Assembly (NCBI RefSeq): GCF_000275845.1 | Contig: NW_006766918.1 | Location: 257,113-267,335, forward strand | DNA length: 10,223 nt | Reading direction: 5' to 3' | Origin: Dichomitus squalens LYAD-421 SS1 | Taxonomy: Eukaryota > Basidiomycota > Agaricomycetes > Polyporales > Polyporaceae | In this document: positions 1 through 8,009 of the stretch, one piece after another | Layout: every line of letters begins with the position of its first letter | How positions within the stretch are numbered: position 1 is the first letter of the stretch | Program-made: the position numbers and the translations under genes | The notes under the pieces: generated by a model | Told to the model about the DNA's origin: nothing | Seen by the model: only the letters and a program-made list of their open reading frames with translations | Database searches by the model: none

Positions 1-213
1 TATGACCAAGACCTCGCTTGCGACTGGGCTACAGGACGTGTTTTGGGGCGAGCCACCCGCGCGGAGGATGGCACTCACCTGCAAGCTGTAAGTGGACAAT
101 ATATACCTGCTACAGGTGGCATCAAAGCTAACTGCTCCCATACCCACGGGCAGGAACGACATCGCATGCGTATGCGATCCGATTAACGGTCGGAATCCGG
201 CATTGACTGCAAC
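1..213 (-). other. weak coding-like open frame running off the left edge
   Basis: On the minus strand a frame stays open for 71 codons from just after a TGA at 214-216 to the window edge. It includes the segment MSFLPVGMGAVSFDATCSRY near its middle. A good splice donor (CAG|GTGAGT) begins at position 78, so a real exon might end at 79; the frame also stays open through it. I recognise no family. A terminal fragment of a minus-strand gene continuing to the left is possible, but a chance frame of this length in GC-rich DNA is also plausible. Confidence 0.22.
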
Positions 214-398
214 TCACCGGGGGAAACAAGTTCTTTACGCGGATCTATCGAAGACCCGGTGTGCGGTAGGAAGATCCATGCTGGTAGGAAGAACCTCGCA
301 TGCACAATGCTATCCACGCGTATAGAGGTATCAGACTGACATGAACGGAATTGTCATCGCCTGGGCTGCCTTTCGGCGCTGACGAGCTCGGCATGACT

Positions 399-684
399 TC
401 ACGAGCGGTAGACGGTTCTCAGGGCAGCTACCGCGTTGCCCCATAGGGCGGAACCGATGGTTGCGTTCTTCCGATTAAACGGCACGAAGGCGTTACGGTC
501 CATTCACGATGAGATGGCACAGGTAGTACATAGACTGACCGTGGCTGTACATCCCATCGACACCATGGATGACGTTCATTTGGAAGCGGACGGTGCTCTG
601 GCTCAATCTCCGGACAACGAGTAGGCGGATGCGATAAAGGGATGTTTGGACAGCAAGCAGGCGGGGGAGCCCTTTTGCCAGCGT
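399..684 (-). other. two short coding-like minus-strand frames, possible gene remnant
   Basis: A 63-codon open frame (684 to a TAA at 493-495, no early ATG) contains the stretch FQMNVIHGVDGMYSHGQ and ends in CHLIVNGP. A second frame begins with ATG at 501-503 and runs 34 codons to TGA at 399-401 (MDRNAFVPFNRKNATIGSAL at its start). They overlap by a few bases in different frames, as would happen if one exon had suffered an indel. Residue composition is protein-like, but no family is recognised. The remainder of 1-640 shows nothing else convincing. Confidence 0.18.
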
Positions 685-1740
685 CTATGCAGTTCGGATT
701 CGTTGTAGCGCGCCTTGCTTACGCCGCTATTAGCATCTCGAACGCTCCTCACAACGCGTCAAGCGCCCGCTGCTCTGCCCCTTCTGCCGCGCTATTCCTG
801 CCTGCCCCGCTATTCCTGCCTGCTGTTCACACCGACCACGACCTCGCTCACGCCGCGAACGCACGCCACGGCCCGACGTCCAGGCCTTGTCACCGGAATC
901 CGAGCTCAAGTTGCACCATCAACCGACTCCCATCCTCGTCCCCTGTGCCACCTGCTGTCGACCGCGTGACCCCCAGTCGCCCGCCCATCCTCACCGCAAA
1001 CTGCGCACAGTCTCTGCTCACCCCCCTCCAAGCGTACGTACCCAAGACCGAGCACGAGCAGCGCACATCCGTTCCATCATCGACTTGTCCGCACGCTCAA
1101 CGCCGTGCCGTGGTCGACTCGTCGATCGAGCCTAGGATCTCGACAAAGGTCAGTACACATCCTCCACCCCCACCAGTCGCCAACACCACCACTCACACGA
1201 CTTCCAAACAGAAACAGGGGCACGGCCCCACGGACCCCCTCAAGCGCACCATGGCACACAGCGGAGGAGCAGGTAACCGAGCCTACAGTCCGGCCGTACA
1301 CCCGGCCCCCTTCTTATACCCCTGCTCACCCGACTCTCGCACTCGGGTACGTACGTCCTCCCTCGCAACCCGTCCCATCTCGATTAACCGTCTCCCTGCA
1401 CTAGCCGCAGTCTCCCATCGCATCCAATATCCCAGCCATACGGATCTACCCCGAGCGCGACCCAGTGCTCCAAACGCACACATCCGCAACCCGCCGCCGG
1501 TCTGCCGCTGTTCCTCTGCACCAATGCCGTCCGCACACTTGGTGCGCACAACTCGATCGTCGTCGCTCTCGACGTCCGACCTGAGCGAAGGACTCCCTCC
1601 GTTCGGCTGAAGCACGGCAGGCACCACGACGTCCGCCTGACCGCAACCCGGACCCGGACGTGGCCAGCAAACTCCGCCGGCGGTGCGCAGAGCGGACCCC
1701 GTCGCCTAGGTGAGCTCCGTCGCATCTCGTGTCCCCCGCG
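640..1740. other. C-rich, G-poor plus-strand tract without a supported gene
   Basis: For about a kilobase the plus strand carries far more C than G; the line starting at 1141, for example, has roughly four C for each G. An open frame of 322 codons (642-1610) crosses it, but it encodes mostly Ser, Pro, Thr, Ala, Arg and His without any domain. C-rich DNA makes few stop codons, and other frames are open here too. The tract could be an intergenic or untranslated pyrimidine-rich region or a decayed element. No terminal repeats or transposon protein motifs were seen. Confidence 0.4.
790..825 (+). repeat. 18-bp tandem direct repeat, two copies
   Basis: Positions 790-807 and 808-825 carry the same 18-mer, beginning CGCTATTCCTGCCTG; 16 of 18 bases match, with the differences in the last two. 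It lies in the C-rich tract and looks like a local slippage duplication. Confidence 0.9.
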
Positions 1741-1894
1741 TCTCCGCCGGCCGTAGACGTAGTCGAGAACATGTACGGATTAGCGAGAATGAACATCTAC
1801 GTTACGGCGTACCGAACGCTTGCACGAACATGGGCGTCCATCAAGCGTGGACGCCTGTGCTTCCCGATGCTGCTCGATTATCACACACGGACCG

Positions 1895-2012
1895 CGTCGC
1901 GTTTCGGACAGGAGGCCGGTATCCTGCGCAATTCCAGCCCGAAATCGAGTCCTGCCTGCCTCCCCAGCCCGTTCCGTGTGGCAGGAGACTGTCTCAAACG
2001 GACTGCATCGCT
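1895..2012. repeat. partial upstream fragment of the ~640-bp tandem repeat
   Basis: This stretch resembles the end of the next unit. The 10-mer CGCGTTTCGG at 1898-1907 recurs at 2513-2522, and GAAATCG at 1941-1947 recurs at 2580-2586, with an indel of about 24 bases between these anchors. The left boundary is not sharp. Confidence 0.45.
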
Positions 2013-2649
2013 CGTTCCGCACCGAATGCGCTCGGTTTCGCGGTCATCCAAAGTGTTCTGAAAATGCACACTTGGGGGGGCCATTTTCGTTGCGTCCGAA
2101 AGGGCACCCTCTCTCCCACGTCATCCCTGCACGCGTAGGCTGCAAAACCTGCTCGGATAGCGGACTACGCACACGAGGAGACTTCCGTCTCATTTTCCCA
2201 GCACGGAGGGGCAGTTCGAACCCGAGGAATCTGCTCGGGCTCATGGGCGCTGGGCCGGTACCTCGAGGACGGGATGGGTGTAGCGGCGGCGGCGTCGCTC
2301 GTCCGGCGGCCTCGAAAGAGGTTGTGAATCATTCTGCAGTGCGAGGGGTACTCAGGACGTCCAACGGGCGCTGTGTCTGCATCGTGAGGAGGCGGTTCGT
2401 CGTGGAGATGCACCAAATCCGACTAAAATTGCGATCCACCTCCGCCATTGGTCTCTTATCGACAGGTAAACGAGAGCGAGATGACCCGCGCACTGCTCTG
2501 CGACAGAGAGCACGCGTTTCGGGAGGATACGAAGCCGTTTCAAATTCGGTCGGTTTGGCCGATTTCATGGCTCCCGGGCGAAATCGTCGTCCCCCTCTTC
2601 GCGTGCTCACGCGACGGCCGGGAAACCGTCTGACATGCATTCTGGTGCA
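2013..2649. repeat. tandem repeat unit 1 (~637 bp)
   Basis: The unit starts at CGTTCCGCACCGAA (2013-2026), which recurs exactly at 2650-2663. Further shared anchors are TTGCGTCCGAAAG (2090-2102 and 2724-2736), CCTCGAGGAC (2261-2270 and 2896-2905), GGCGGCCTCG (2305-2314 and 2937-2946) and a near-identical block at 2530-2552 and 3172-3194. Offsets of 632-642 bp in constant order show a diverged tandem duplication with small indels. Translated frames across it are short and overlap on both strands, so no coding function is supported. Confidence 0.75.
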
Positions 2650-3295
2650 CGTTCCGCACCGAACGCACCCGGTTTTGTCGTCCGCGGACGAGGTTTGAAA
2701 ATGCGCACTTTCGGGCGATTTCATTGCGTCCGAAAGTGCGCGTGCTCTCCTGCGCTGTTTCTGCGTTCGAACACCGCGGAAACGATGCAGGGGGTGCAGT
2801 ACGTACATCGTCTACTTGATTGAGCTCTTTTCCTGGCGCAGGGAGCGGTTCTCAAATCCCGCATTCCGGTCGGGTCCATGGGTGCTGCCTTGGCACCTCG
2901 AGGACGAGATGGGTATACCGGCCGCGCTGCTGGTCTGGCGGCCTCGGAACAAGCTGTGTATTGCTCATTCATGCTAGGTGTGCGTAGGACCACCGTTCCG
3001 CATCCAAACAAGCAGTAGCTGACCCGCGAGGGAGTGTTCACTCCGGGAAATGCAGGAAATGCGACGAAATTTGTGAATTTACCTTGCAATGGGCCCGCTC
3101 GCGGCTGGAAACTGACGCAGAATTGATGGCTTCACAGTTACGATGCGGGCATGACGCGCTCTGCTCGAATGCGAAGCGGTTTGAAATTCGGTCGTTTCGA
3201 TCGGTTTCATTGCTTCCACATGACAACATCGTCCCCCGCCTCGTGTACGCATGCGGCGGCCTCGGAAACGGCTCGCAATGTGTGTGACGTACTCA
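2650..3295. repeat. tandem repeat unit 2 (~645 bp)
   Basis: This is the second copy, following unit 1 directly; the anchors are listed there. Each unit also contains two related sub-motifs, one of the form TTTGAAAATGCRCACTT (near 2055 with a variant start, and 2693) and one of the form TTTSAAATTCGGTCG (near 2537 and 3179). Both are followed by a sequence like CGATTTCATTGC, so the unit itself seems to have arisen from a shorter repeat. On the minus strand the sub-motifs read as an AMK...EFQTAS-like peptide in several places, in frames broken by stops. Confidence 0.72.
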
Positions 3296-3420
3296 GACAA
3301 CATCATCATACGTTTTCCCAAGCTGAAAGCACACCCGAAAGTCGCTGCCTTAGTGGGGTTGCTCACGGCGGGCGGGACCTTGAGGAAGACGTCCCCATTT
3401 CGCTGCGGTATCTTTCTTAA
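3296..3420. repeat. possible degenerate third repeat fragment
   Basis: After unit 2 there is only loose resemblance to the repeat, for example GCTGCCTTAG near 3343 against GCTGCCTTGG near 2884, and CCTTGAGGAAGAC near 3378 against CCTCGAGGAC. The spacing to unit 2 is shorter than one period, so internal deletion would be required. I cannot exclude chance similarity. Confidence 0.25.
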
Positions 3421-3943
3421 CAGGTATAACAGACCACCACATAGCTATACGAGTCTAGGAAACCTTCGTGGCGAGTGAAGACAACAGAGGGCAAGACAGC
3501 AAATCCAAGTAAGCATTTCTGACGACACCGTGTTCGCGAAGCACGGACAGCGCCTCGTCGGCCTTCCCGTAAGAGTTGCCAAAGGCTAACGCAAAAACAC
3601 TGCCTCTGCGGTGTGAACGTACTTGTGATGTAATATACAAGAGCCGACCTGGCTTGACAACGGGGCCGAGATTCAGAAAATGGCGGTAAATAGGCTCACG
3701 GTCGCGTAGCTTGTAGGTCCACGAACGGAAATCAATTCATTCTGTACACATCCGTCGCGTGCAAGGGATCATTGATGCGCCAGGAATGGGAAGTATTCAC
3801 CGGCAGACGCGAGCCCTCTTGGAACCTCACATCGACCGTTTCCGCAGCTAACGTGCGAATACAGCTCCGGGCACGGCTTTGGATCCCATACACAAATGCC
3901 TCATCGTACGAAAGCTCCTCCCGCCTCAGCTCGTCATCTCCTT
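3421..3943. other. no supported feature
   Basis: No frame here shows recognisable protein sequence, and no repeat or structured RNA stands out. A minus-strand frame with no stop runs through about 3740-3960 (including the segment FVYGIQSRARSCIRTLAAET). It could be a further out-of-frame piece of the Myb pseudogene's C-terminal region, but its order and identity are unclear. Confidence 0.4.
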
Positions 3944-5159
3944 CTACTCGTAGACCTTCGCCATCCGTTCGAAGTAGTGCTTGATGGCATGCGACGGCAC
4001 GTAGACTATCAGCGACAGTGACCGCATGGGCGGTACAAGCGACTTCGGCCTGATCTGCTGGCTCTGCGGGATCGCACGCAGGTCGTAGTCCCGACGGAAG
4101 GACCGAGATTGAGCGGCTGTGCTGCGACGCGAGAGTGAGAGTGCACGCCCGCCTGCTGCATGCGTGCCATGCGGTCCCGCTTGTCCATGTGCGTCTACAG
4201 GATTACCGGCAGGATGACGTGGATCTCCTGCGTCAAGCCGTTGATCTCCTCGACGGTCTGTGAGGGCAGGGCGAACGTGGTGAGGTCAGAGAGAAGTGTC
4301 GTGGTCTTTGAGCGTGAGAGCCCGAGTGCTGCGCCGCCCCCGAAGCTGATCCTGAACCGTAGTCGGCGGACTGCTGTGGCTGGTGTGGCCGAGCGCAGGA
4401 TTTCACCGATGTGATTGGGGTGGTGCATGAACCGCCAGCAGCTACTCGGGGCGAACGTATCCGAGTCGGAGAACGCTGAGCGCGTGTTGCTGATGCCGAC
4501 GTCCGAGGCAAAGTCGTACACGCACGGAGTAGGAAAGAGGTCATAGCGGTCGAGAACGCCGCGGTTGAGCTGTGGGAAGGAGAACGGTGATGACGGGGCT
4601 GGAGAGAAGTAGGACGATGGCCTACTCGACGAAGGCTCAAGGTGTGGATTCGCGGACAGCCATTCCTGAGCGCGGACTTGCCGATCATGGGCCTGGACTC
4701 GTTTTGTCGCTGGAACGGAGAATTCCGCAAGCAGTCGGTGGCAGAGAGTTGCAGCGTTCATGACCGTAGACCACACACCGGAGAGACGCCCAAGCCTGCG
4801 ACGAGTCGGTCAGCGACGAGAGCGACGAGCTGGGAATGAAGTCGGAGATGGTGAGCATGTCTTTGAGCGAGTCGAGCATCTGCATCTCGATCCCCGTCGG
4901 GGCTCGTCACCGTCTCGTCGCCGGTCATGTGTGGGGTGCTTCGAGGGCTGTCCTGGAGGAACGGCGCCCACCCGTCCTCGTCGTCCGAGCTCTTCGTCTC
5001 GCCCCTGAACAAGCCTTGGTCCGCATGCTGCCTCTTCCGCCGCACGGGCCCCGTCAGGCTGCTTGACGCGAGCGCGTCATCCGTTGCGGCGCGCAGCGGC
5101 GTCGCGGGCCCCTAATCCTTCCACCCACTACCCGTACAAGTCTTCTTCATCATATTGTG

Positions 5160-5339
5160 GGGTTTACAGCCCGCAGCTTGGTGAAGGTCAGGGAATGTGT
5201 TGCGGAAGCGGTCGCACACATTGGTGGATTGGCGGTTCTGGGCCTGAAAGGTGGGGTCCTTGACAATCATCACTCGCACCGTGCTGTCCTTGTCATAACC
5301 GGCCTCGAGGGCGCGGTCCTCCTCCTCAGTGAAGGGAGG
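5160..5339 (-). other. Myb/SANT repeat 2 of the pseudogene
   Basis: This is the best preserved domain, lying inside one open frame from 5456 to 5115. Helix 1 is PFTEEEDRALEAGYD, followed by the loop VKDPTFQAQNRQ and the recognition helix STNVCDRFRN. Family members usually carry a third-helix sequence resembling STDLRDRFRN, so Asp, Leu and Arg appear replaced by Asn, Val and Cys. The segment DSTVR sits where the family has a His-Gly...Trp pattern, so a core tryptophan is also missing. Confidence 0.7.
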
Positions 5340-5554
5340 TCGCTTCGTGCTCCACGTCTTCTCGAAAATGGAGGTGCCGTCTGCGAGCGCGGAGCGGACC
5401 TTGGATGGGAGACGCGTCTGGGTGTTCGGGTAGCGTTGCCTGTAGGCATCAGGGTATTACATGCGGAAGCTGCGCGAGGCGATGCGAGGAAGCAGCAATG
5501 GCTGTAGCCGCAGCCGTAGCACTAGTGGTTAGGCCCGAACCGTACAGCGGCTCC

Positions 5555-5591
5555 CTGGAAGAGGGAGGCATAACATGACTGCGTAACACAC
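5555..5591 (-). other. short intron-like segment in the Myb gene
   Basis: The segment begins GTGTGT and ends CTTCCAG after a pyrimidine-rich stretch, directly after a codon for Lys at the conserved CNK position. At 37 nt it is short for this kind of fungus. Splicing it does not give a readable Myb repeat, so it may be a decayed or shortened intron. Confidence 0.35.
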
Positions 5592-5654
5592 CTTGTTGCA
5601 TGCAGCGACGAGCATGTGCATCTCCTCCATCGTCCACTTCTTCCGGGGCTTCTT
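5592..5654 (-). other. Myb/SANT repeat 1, helix 1 remnant
   Basis: The sequence KKPRKKWTMEEMHMLVAACNK has the basic run, first-helix tryptophan and acidic pair typical of a telobox Myb repeat. It is cut off by a GTGTGT donor-like site. The continuation after the 37-nt segment (GAAVRFGPNH then stop) does not restore helix 2. Confidence 0.65.
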
Positions 5655-5850
5655 CTCCGGCTTGTCGTGGTTGGGTGGTGGTTGGGCACCTGCGTCGTCC
5701 TCCGCACGGTCGTCGCCGTAAAAATTGATGCTGGAAGCAGCGGGCAACGGATGGTTGTCGCCGGACGATAGCCGGGCGACGTCGGGTGTAAGCGCAGAGA
5801 TGTAAGCCCGCCAGAGCGCTAGCGACACGACCATTGTACCACTGGCAGTA

Positions 5851-6756
5851 CCGCTGAATGCAAGTTCAGCCCAACACCAGCACACATTGTCTTGCACAAC
5901 ACGGACCAGCAGAAAATCACTGGAAGCTATGCTCGTCGCTGTTCGAGACAGTGGTGACGGGTCTTGCTCTACATCGGAGGTCACATGAGTTTTTTTTACT
6001 GCCTCTCAACGTCTGCTCAGCCCTCCCTCACTGCACTCTCGGCACCTCTGTCGCACTTTTGCCGTCCTTTCCTCTCTGCTATTGCCTTGCTTGTGGTGTG
6101 CTCACGTCTCCTTCACGTCGCTCGCCACTGCCGACGATTATAGTTAGTGATAAATGCAACTCTTGCCCGCTCTCTACTCGCTTACCTGCTCCTTCGGCTT
6201 ACGACTTCACACTGCCTGCATGCACAAGACTAACAAACAAGATACTGAAATCAATTACATGAGTACTAGATGATGCGTGTTTCCCATCCACCCTCCTGCC
6301 CGCAAGCCAAATAACCGGACATGATCAAGTTGTCTGCACGGTCGAGACCGCACCACGAGGCATCACTTGCCATATGGAGCATCTGTGGCGTGTTTGAGCA
6401 CAACGGCGGTAAGTATCTGCTGCAAAACCTCATCAACTGTGAACAGCACTCACCACATCTCTAGCATTATACACAAGCCCTGCGTTCGCATCCGACTGCA
6501 ACCTGCGATGCCTTGCCAGCAGCAGGGATCAAGTGTGTGTGATTGTCTACATAGAGGTGAAGGTTAGTCGCGCAGTTCATCCATCCACCCTCGACCGCTG
6601 TTTCTCCCTCGCAACCCAGCTAATCAATCTCGCTTCCTCCACGTCTCCTTCTGCCGGCTGCTGTACCTAAACACTCTCCGTCGCATCACATCCAACGTCC
6701 CAGTCGCCCAGGAATCCTGTCCGTGGGATTGCGCTCTCCCCAGACCCTTGTAGGAA
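5851..6756. other. no supported gene; pyrimidine-rich patches
   Basis: The plus strand is pyrimidine-rich at about 5995-6125 and again at 6600-6670. Open frames here are short, rich in Cys, Ser and Thr, and show no domain. The minus-strand frame entering from the Myb pseudogene stays open to about 6005, but its residues (such as CWCWAELAFSGTASG) do not look like part of the conserved protein. The upstream region or first exon of that gene may lie here. Confidence 0.4.
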
Positions 6757-6810
6757 GGAGAATAGGGTCGCAAACTGGGGACCGCTCCCCAGTTTGTGAC
6801 CCTGTTCTCC
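6757..6810 (+). repeat. 25-bp inverted repeat forming a near-perfect hairpin with a 4-nt loop
   Basis: The left arm at 6757-6781 (ending CAAACTGGGGA) pairs with the right arm at 6786-6810 (starting TCCCCAGTTTG) around the loop CCGC. Of 25 pairs, 23 are Watson-Crick. The other two (6763 with 6804, 6770 with 6797) are T opposite G, which become G-U pairs in a plus-strand transcript but A opposite C in a minus-strand transcript. No poly-T run follows, so it is not a typical intrinsic terminator. It could be a palindromic mobile-element remnant, a structured RNA or a source of double-stranded RNA. Confidence 0.85.
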
Positions 6811-7794
6811 AAACGTACAAGAGTCGGCTCGAATTTCCGTCCACTGCCGGCCGCAAGTTTGGATGATTAGCGATGACCGTCTCAACGCAATGCGATCCGA
6901 GCGCTCTGCAGCGCAAATCCACCGGCGGCCGTGTCCTCCATGTCGTAACAAGTCCACTGCGGCTATCCTAGCGGACGGTCTTGGCCCGTGCTGACAACTG
7001 GATCATCGTCGCATGTACAATCTTCCCTTGTCCCAGTCATCAGATCTTCATTCAAGGGCAGTGGGCTTTCTGAAATGCCATCCCATCAGATGAGCATAGC
7101 AACGTGACAAAATATGGTCTGGGACGTTTGCCGCTGTACGTACAGCACGGCATCCGGCAGTCAGTCTCGGATGCAGACACTGTTCGCAAAGTCTGCCAAC
7201 GGTGTAAGTTGTTGCGCATATGCCGTTATGGGCAATCAGGCAAGTCTGAAATCACATTTGTTTCATGTCATTTGCTCCGTGGCCTGGACCGTAACACCCG
7301 ATCGCCGGGCTGCACCAGCACAGCTGGCAAGGTGATACTGACCGATTGCCCCCTCCCTCTGTGCATGCACCATCGGGGATATTGTTTTGTGGTTGCTCTG
7401 GCGGATGTCTTGGGTTGGGTGTGCCCGGATCTAGTTGGTGCTGGGATGCTGAATTGTCGGTGGTAGGGACACATAGTTGTAGTTATGCAGGTGAATAACA
7501 TGGTTGCGATGCACGCACCGAAGCCTTGCGTGATTGGGCATCCATCATGTGTGCACGCTCGCTTGGCTTGCCCCAACTGGAAGCTTCCAAATACAATCAT
7601 CAAGCAACAACGACTCTGTTTTCTGCCGTGCGCCGCCGATGAGCCTGCCAAAAAAGGATTCCCGCAACATACCATAAGAGCTTGCCATTTGGTACTACGC
7701 ACCCTGCCGATAGCCACGACATTTGCTTGCCGGCCGTTTCTCGGTGGTTACCCGCAGATCACCTGTGTTGCTTTTTCGAGTCGTCTGGTGCTCA
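6811..7794. other. no supported gene
   Basis: Frames on both strands are open for up to about 150 codons but overlap each other and show no motif, and their composition (Cys-rich and His-rich) looks non-coding. Individual GTAAGT-like and CAG sites occur, but no exon between them reads as protein. Nothing else stands out. Confidence 0.4.
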
Positions 7795-7879
7795 ATTGCA
7801 CTTCCCTCTCTCTCTGTGATCCCACTCACCTGTACCCTCATTCCCCTTGCTCCCTTCGCCGTCCGCTTCGTCTTTCAAG
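7795..7879 (+). promoter_or_regulatory. pyrimidine-rich leader upstream of an ATG
   Basis: This stretch is dominated by CT runs (CTTCCCTCTCTCTCTGTG and later TTCCCCTTGCTCCCTTCGCC) and ends in TTTCAAG immediately before ATGGCA at 7880. In filamentous fungi, CT-rich tracts commonly precede transcription and translation starts. The ATG has A at -3 and G at +4, a favourable context. The promoter call is an inference from this pattern. Confidence 0.4.
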
Positions 7880-8009
7880 ATGGCATTCCCCCTTCCTGCG
7901 ATATTGGCTGGGCTGTCGACGTTGCCTCCAAAAAAGTCTGCGGCTAGGTCCGCCACCGCCCTCCACTTACGGGACACCCATCTCACCATCGCTCACGCTT
8001 GCCTCGTCC

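Larger units (their letters stand above)
3944..5850 (-). pseudogene. broken two-repeat Myb (telobox-like, Tay1/Teb1-type) telomere-repeat-binding protein gene
   Basis: Proteins of this fungal family bind telomeric TTAGGG-like duplex DNA through two Myb/SANT repeats; that role is known for Yarrowia Tay1 and fission yeast Teb1 relatives. What is seen: an acidic lead-in (GDDRAEDDAGAQPPP), then helix 1 of repeat 1, KKPRKKWTMEEMHMLV, near 5640-5592. A linker reads PNTQTRLPSKVRSALADGTS and leads to repeat 2, PFTEEEDRALEAGYD through STNVCDRFRNTFPDL, at about 5339-5160. A Ser/Pro-rich C-terminal region follows (QHADQGLFRGETKSS; SPAPSSPFSFPQLNRGVLDR). Damage: helices 2 and 3 of repeat 1 are unrecognisable and carry TAA at 5457-5459; TAG at 5112-5114 follows repeat 2; TAG at 4195-4197 interrupts the C-terminal part. 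The readable frame changes near 4890, 4776, 4735, 4670, 4390 and 4350. A 37-nt GTGTGT...CCAG intron-like segment (5591-5555) follows helix 1. The true start is not visible. Family assignment rests on my recognition of the motifs; telomere binding is inferred from that. Confidence 0.78.

Noticed and set aside
265..300. GGTAGGAAGA repeated 18 bases apart
   Set aside because: Only a 10-base match in two copies; too short to support a repeat element.
642..1610. 322-codon plus-strand open frame
   Set aside because: Low-complexity Ser/Pro/Thr/Ala composition, no domain, several overlapping open frames, and a C-rich tract that lacks stop codons by composition.
2211..2226. tRNA-like T-arm (GTTCGAACC)
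   Set aside because: The flanking bases do not form the T-stem, and no anticodon arm, D arm or acceptor stem could be built around it; it lies in the tandem repeat.
2329..2808. 159-codon minus-strand open frame, and the overlapping 292-codon plus-strand frame at 1820-2698
   Set aside because: Both lie across the tandem repeat, overlap on opposite strands, and show Arg/Ser-rich sequence without a domain; the other repeat unit does not keep the frame.
4233..4730. 165-codon minus frame as a separate gene
   Set aside because: It overlaps the better 193-codon frame; pieces of each (MIGKSA, HQPQQSADYGSG) appear to be parts of the same Myb protein displaced by indels.
5529..5984. Myb-containing minus frame taken as a complete gene starting at 5984
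   Set aside because: It would start at GTG, which is not a normal eukaryotic start, and it ends in an intron-like segment after only helix 1 of repeat 1.
7268..7717. 149-codon minus-strand frame
   Set aside because: No recognisable motif, Cys/Met-rich composition, and equally open frames on the opposite strand.
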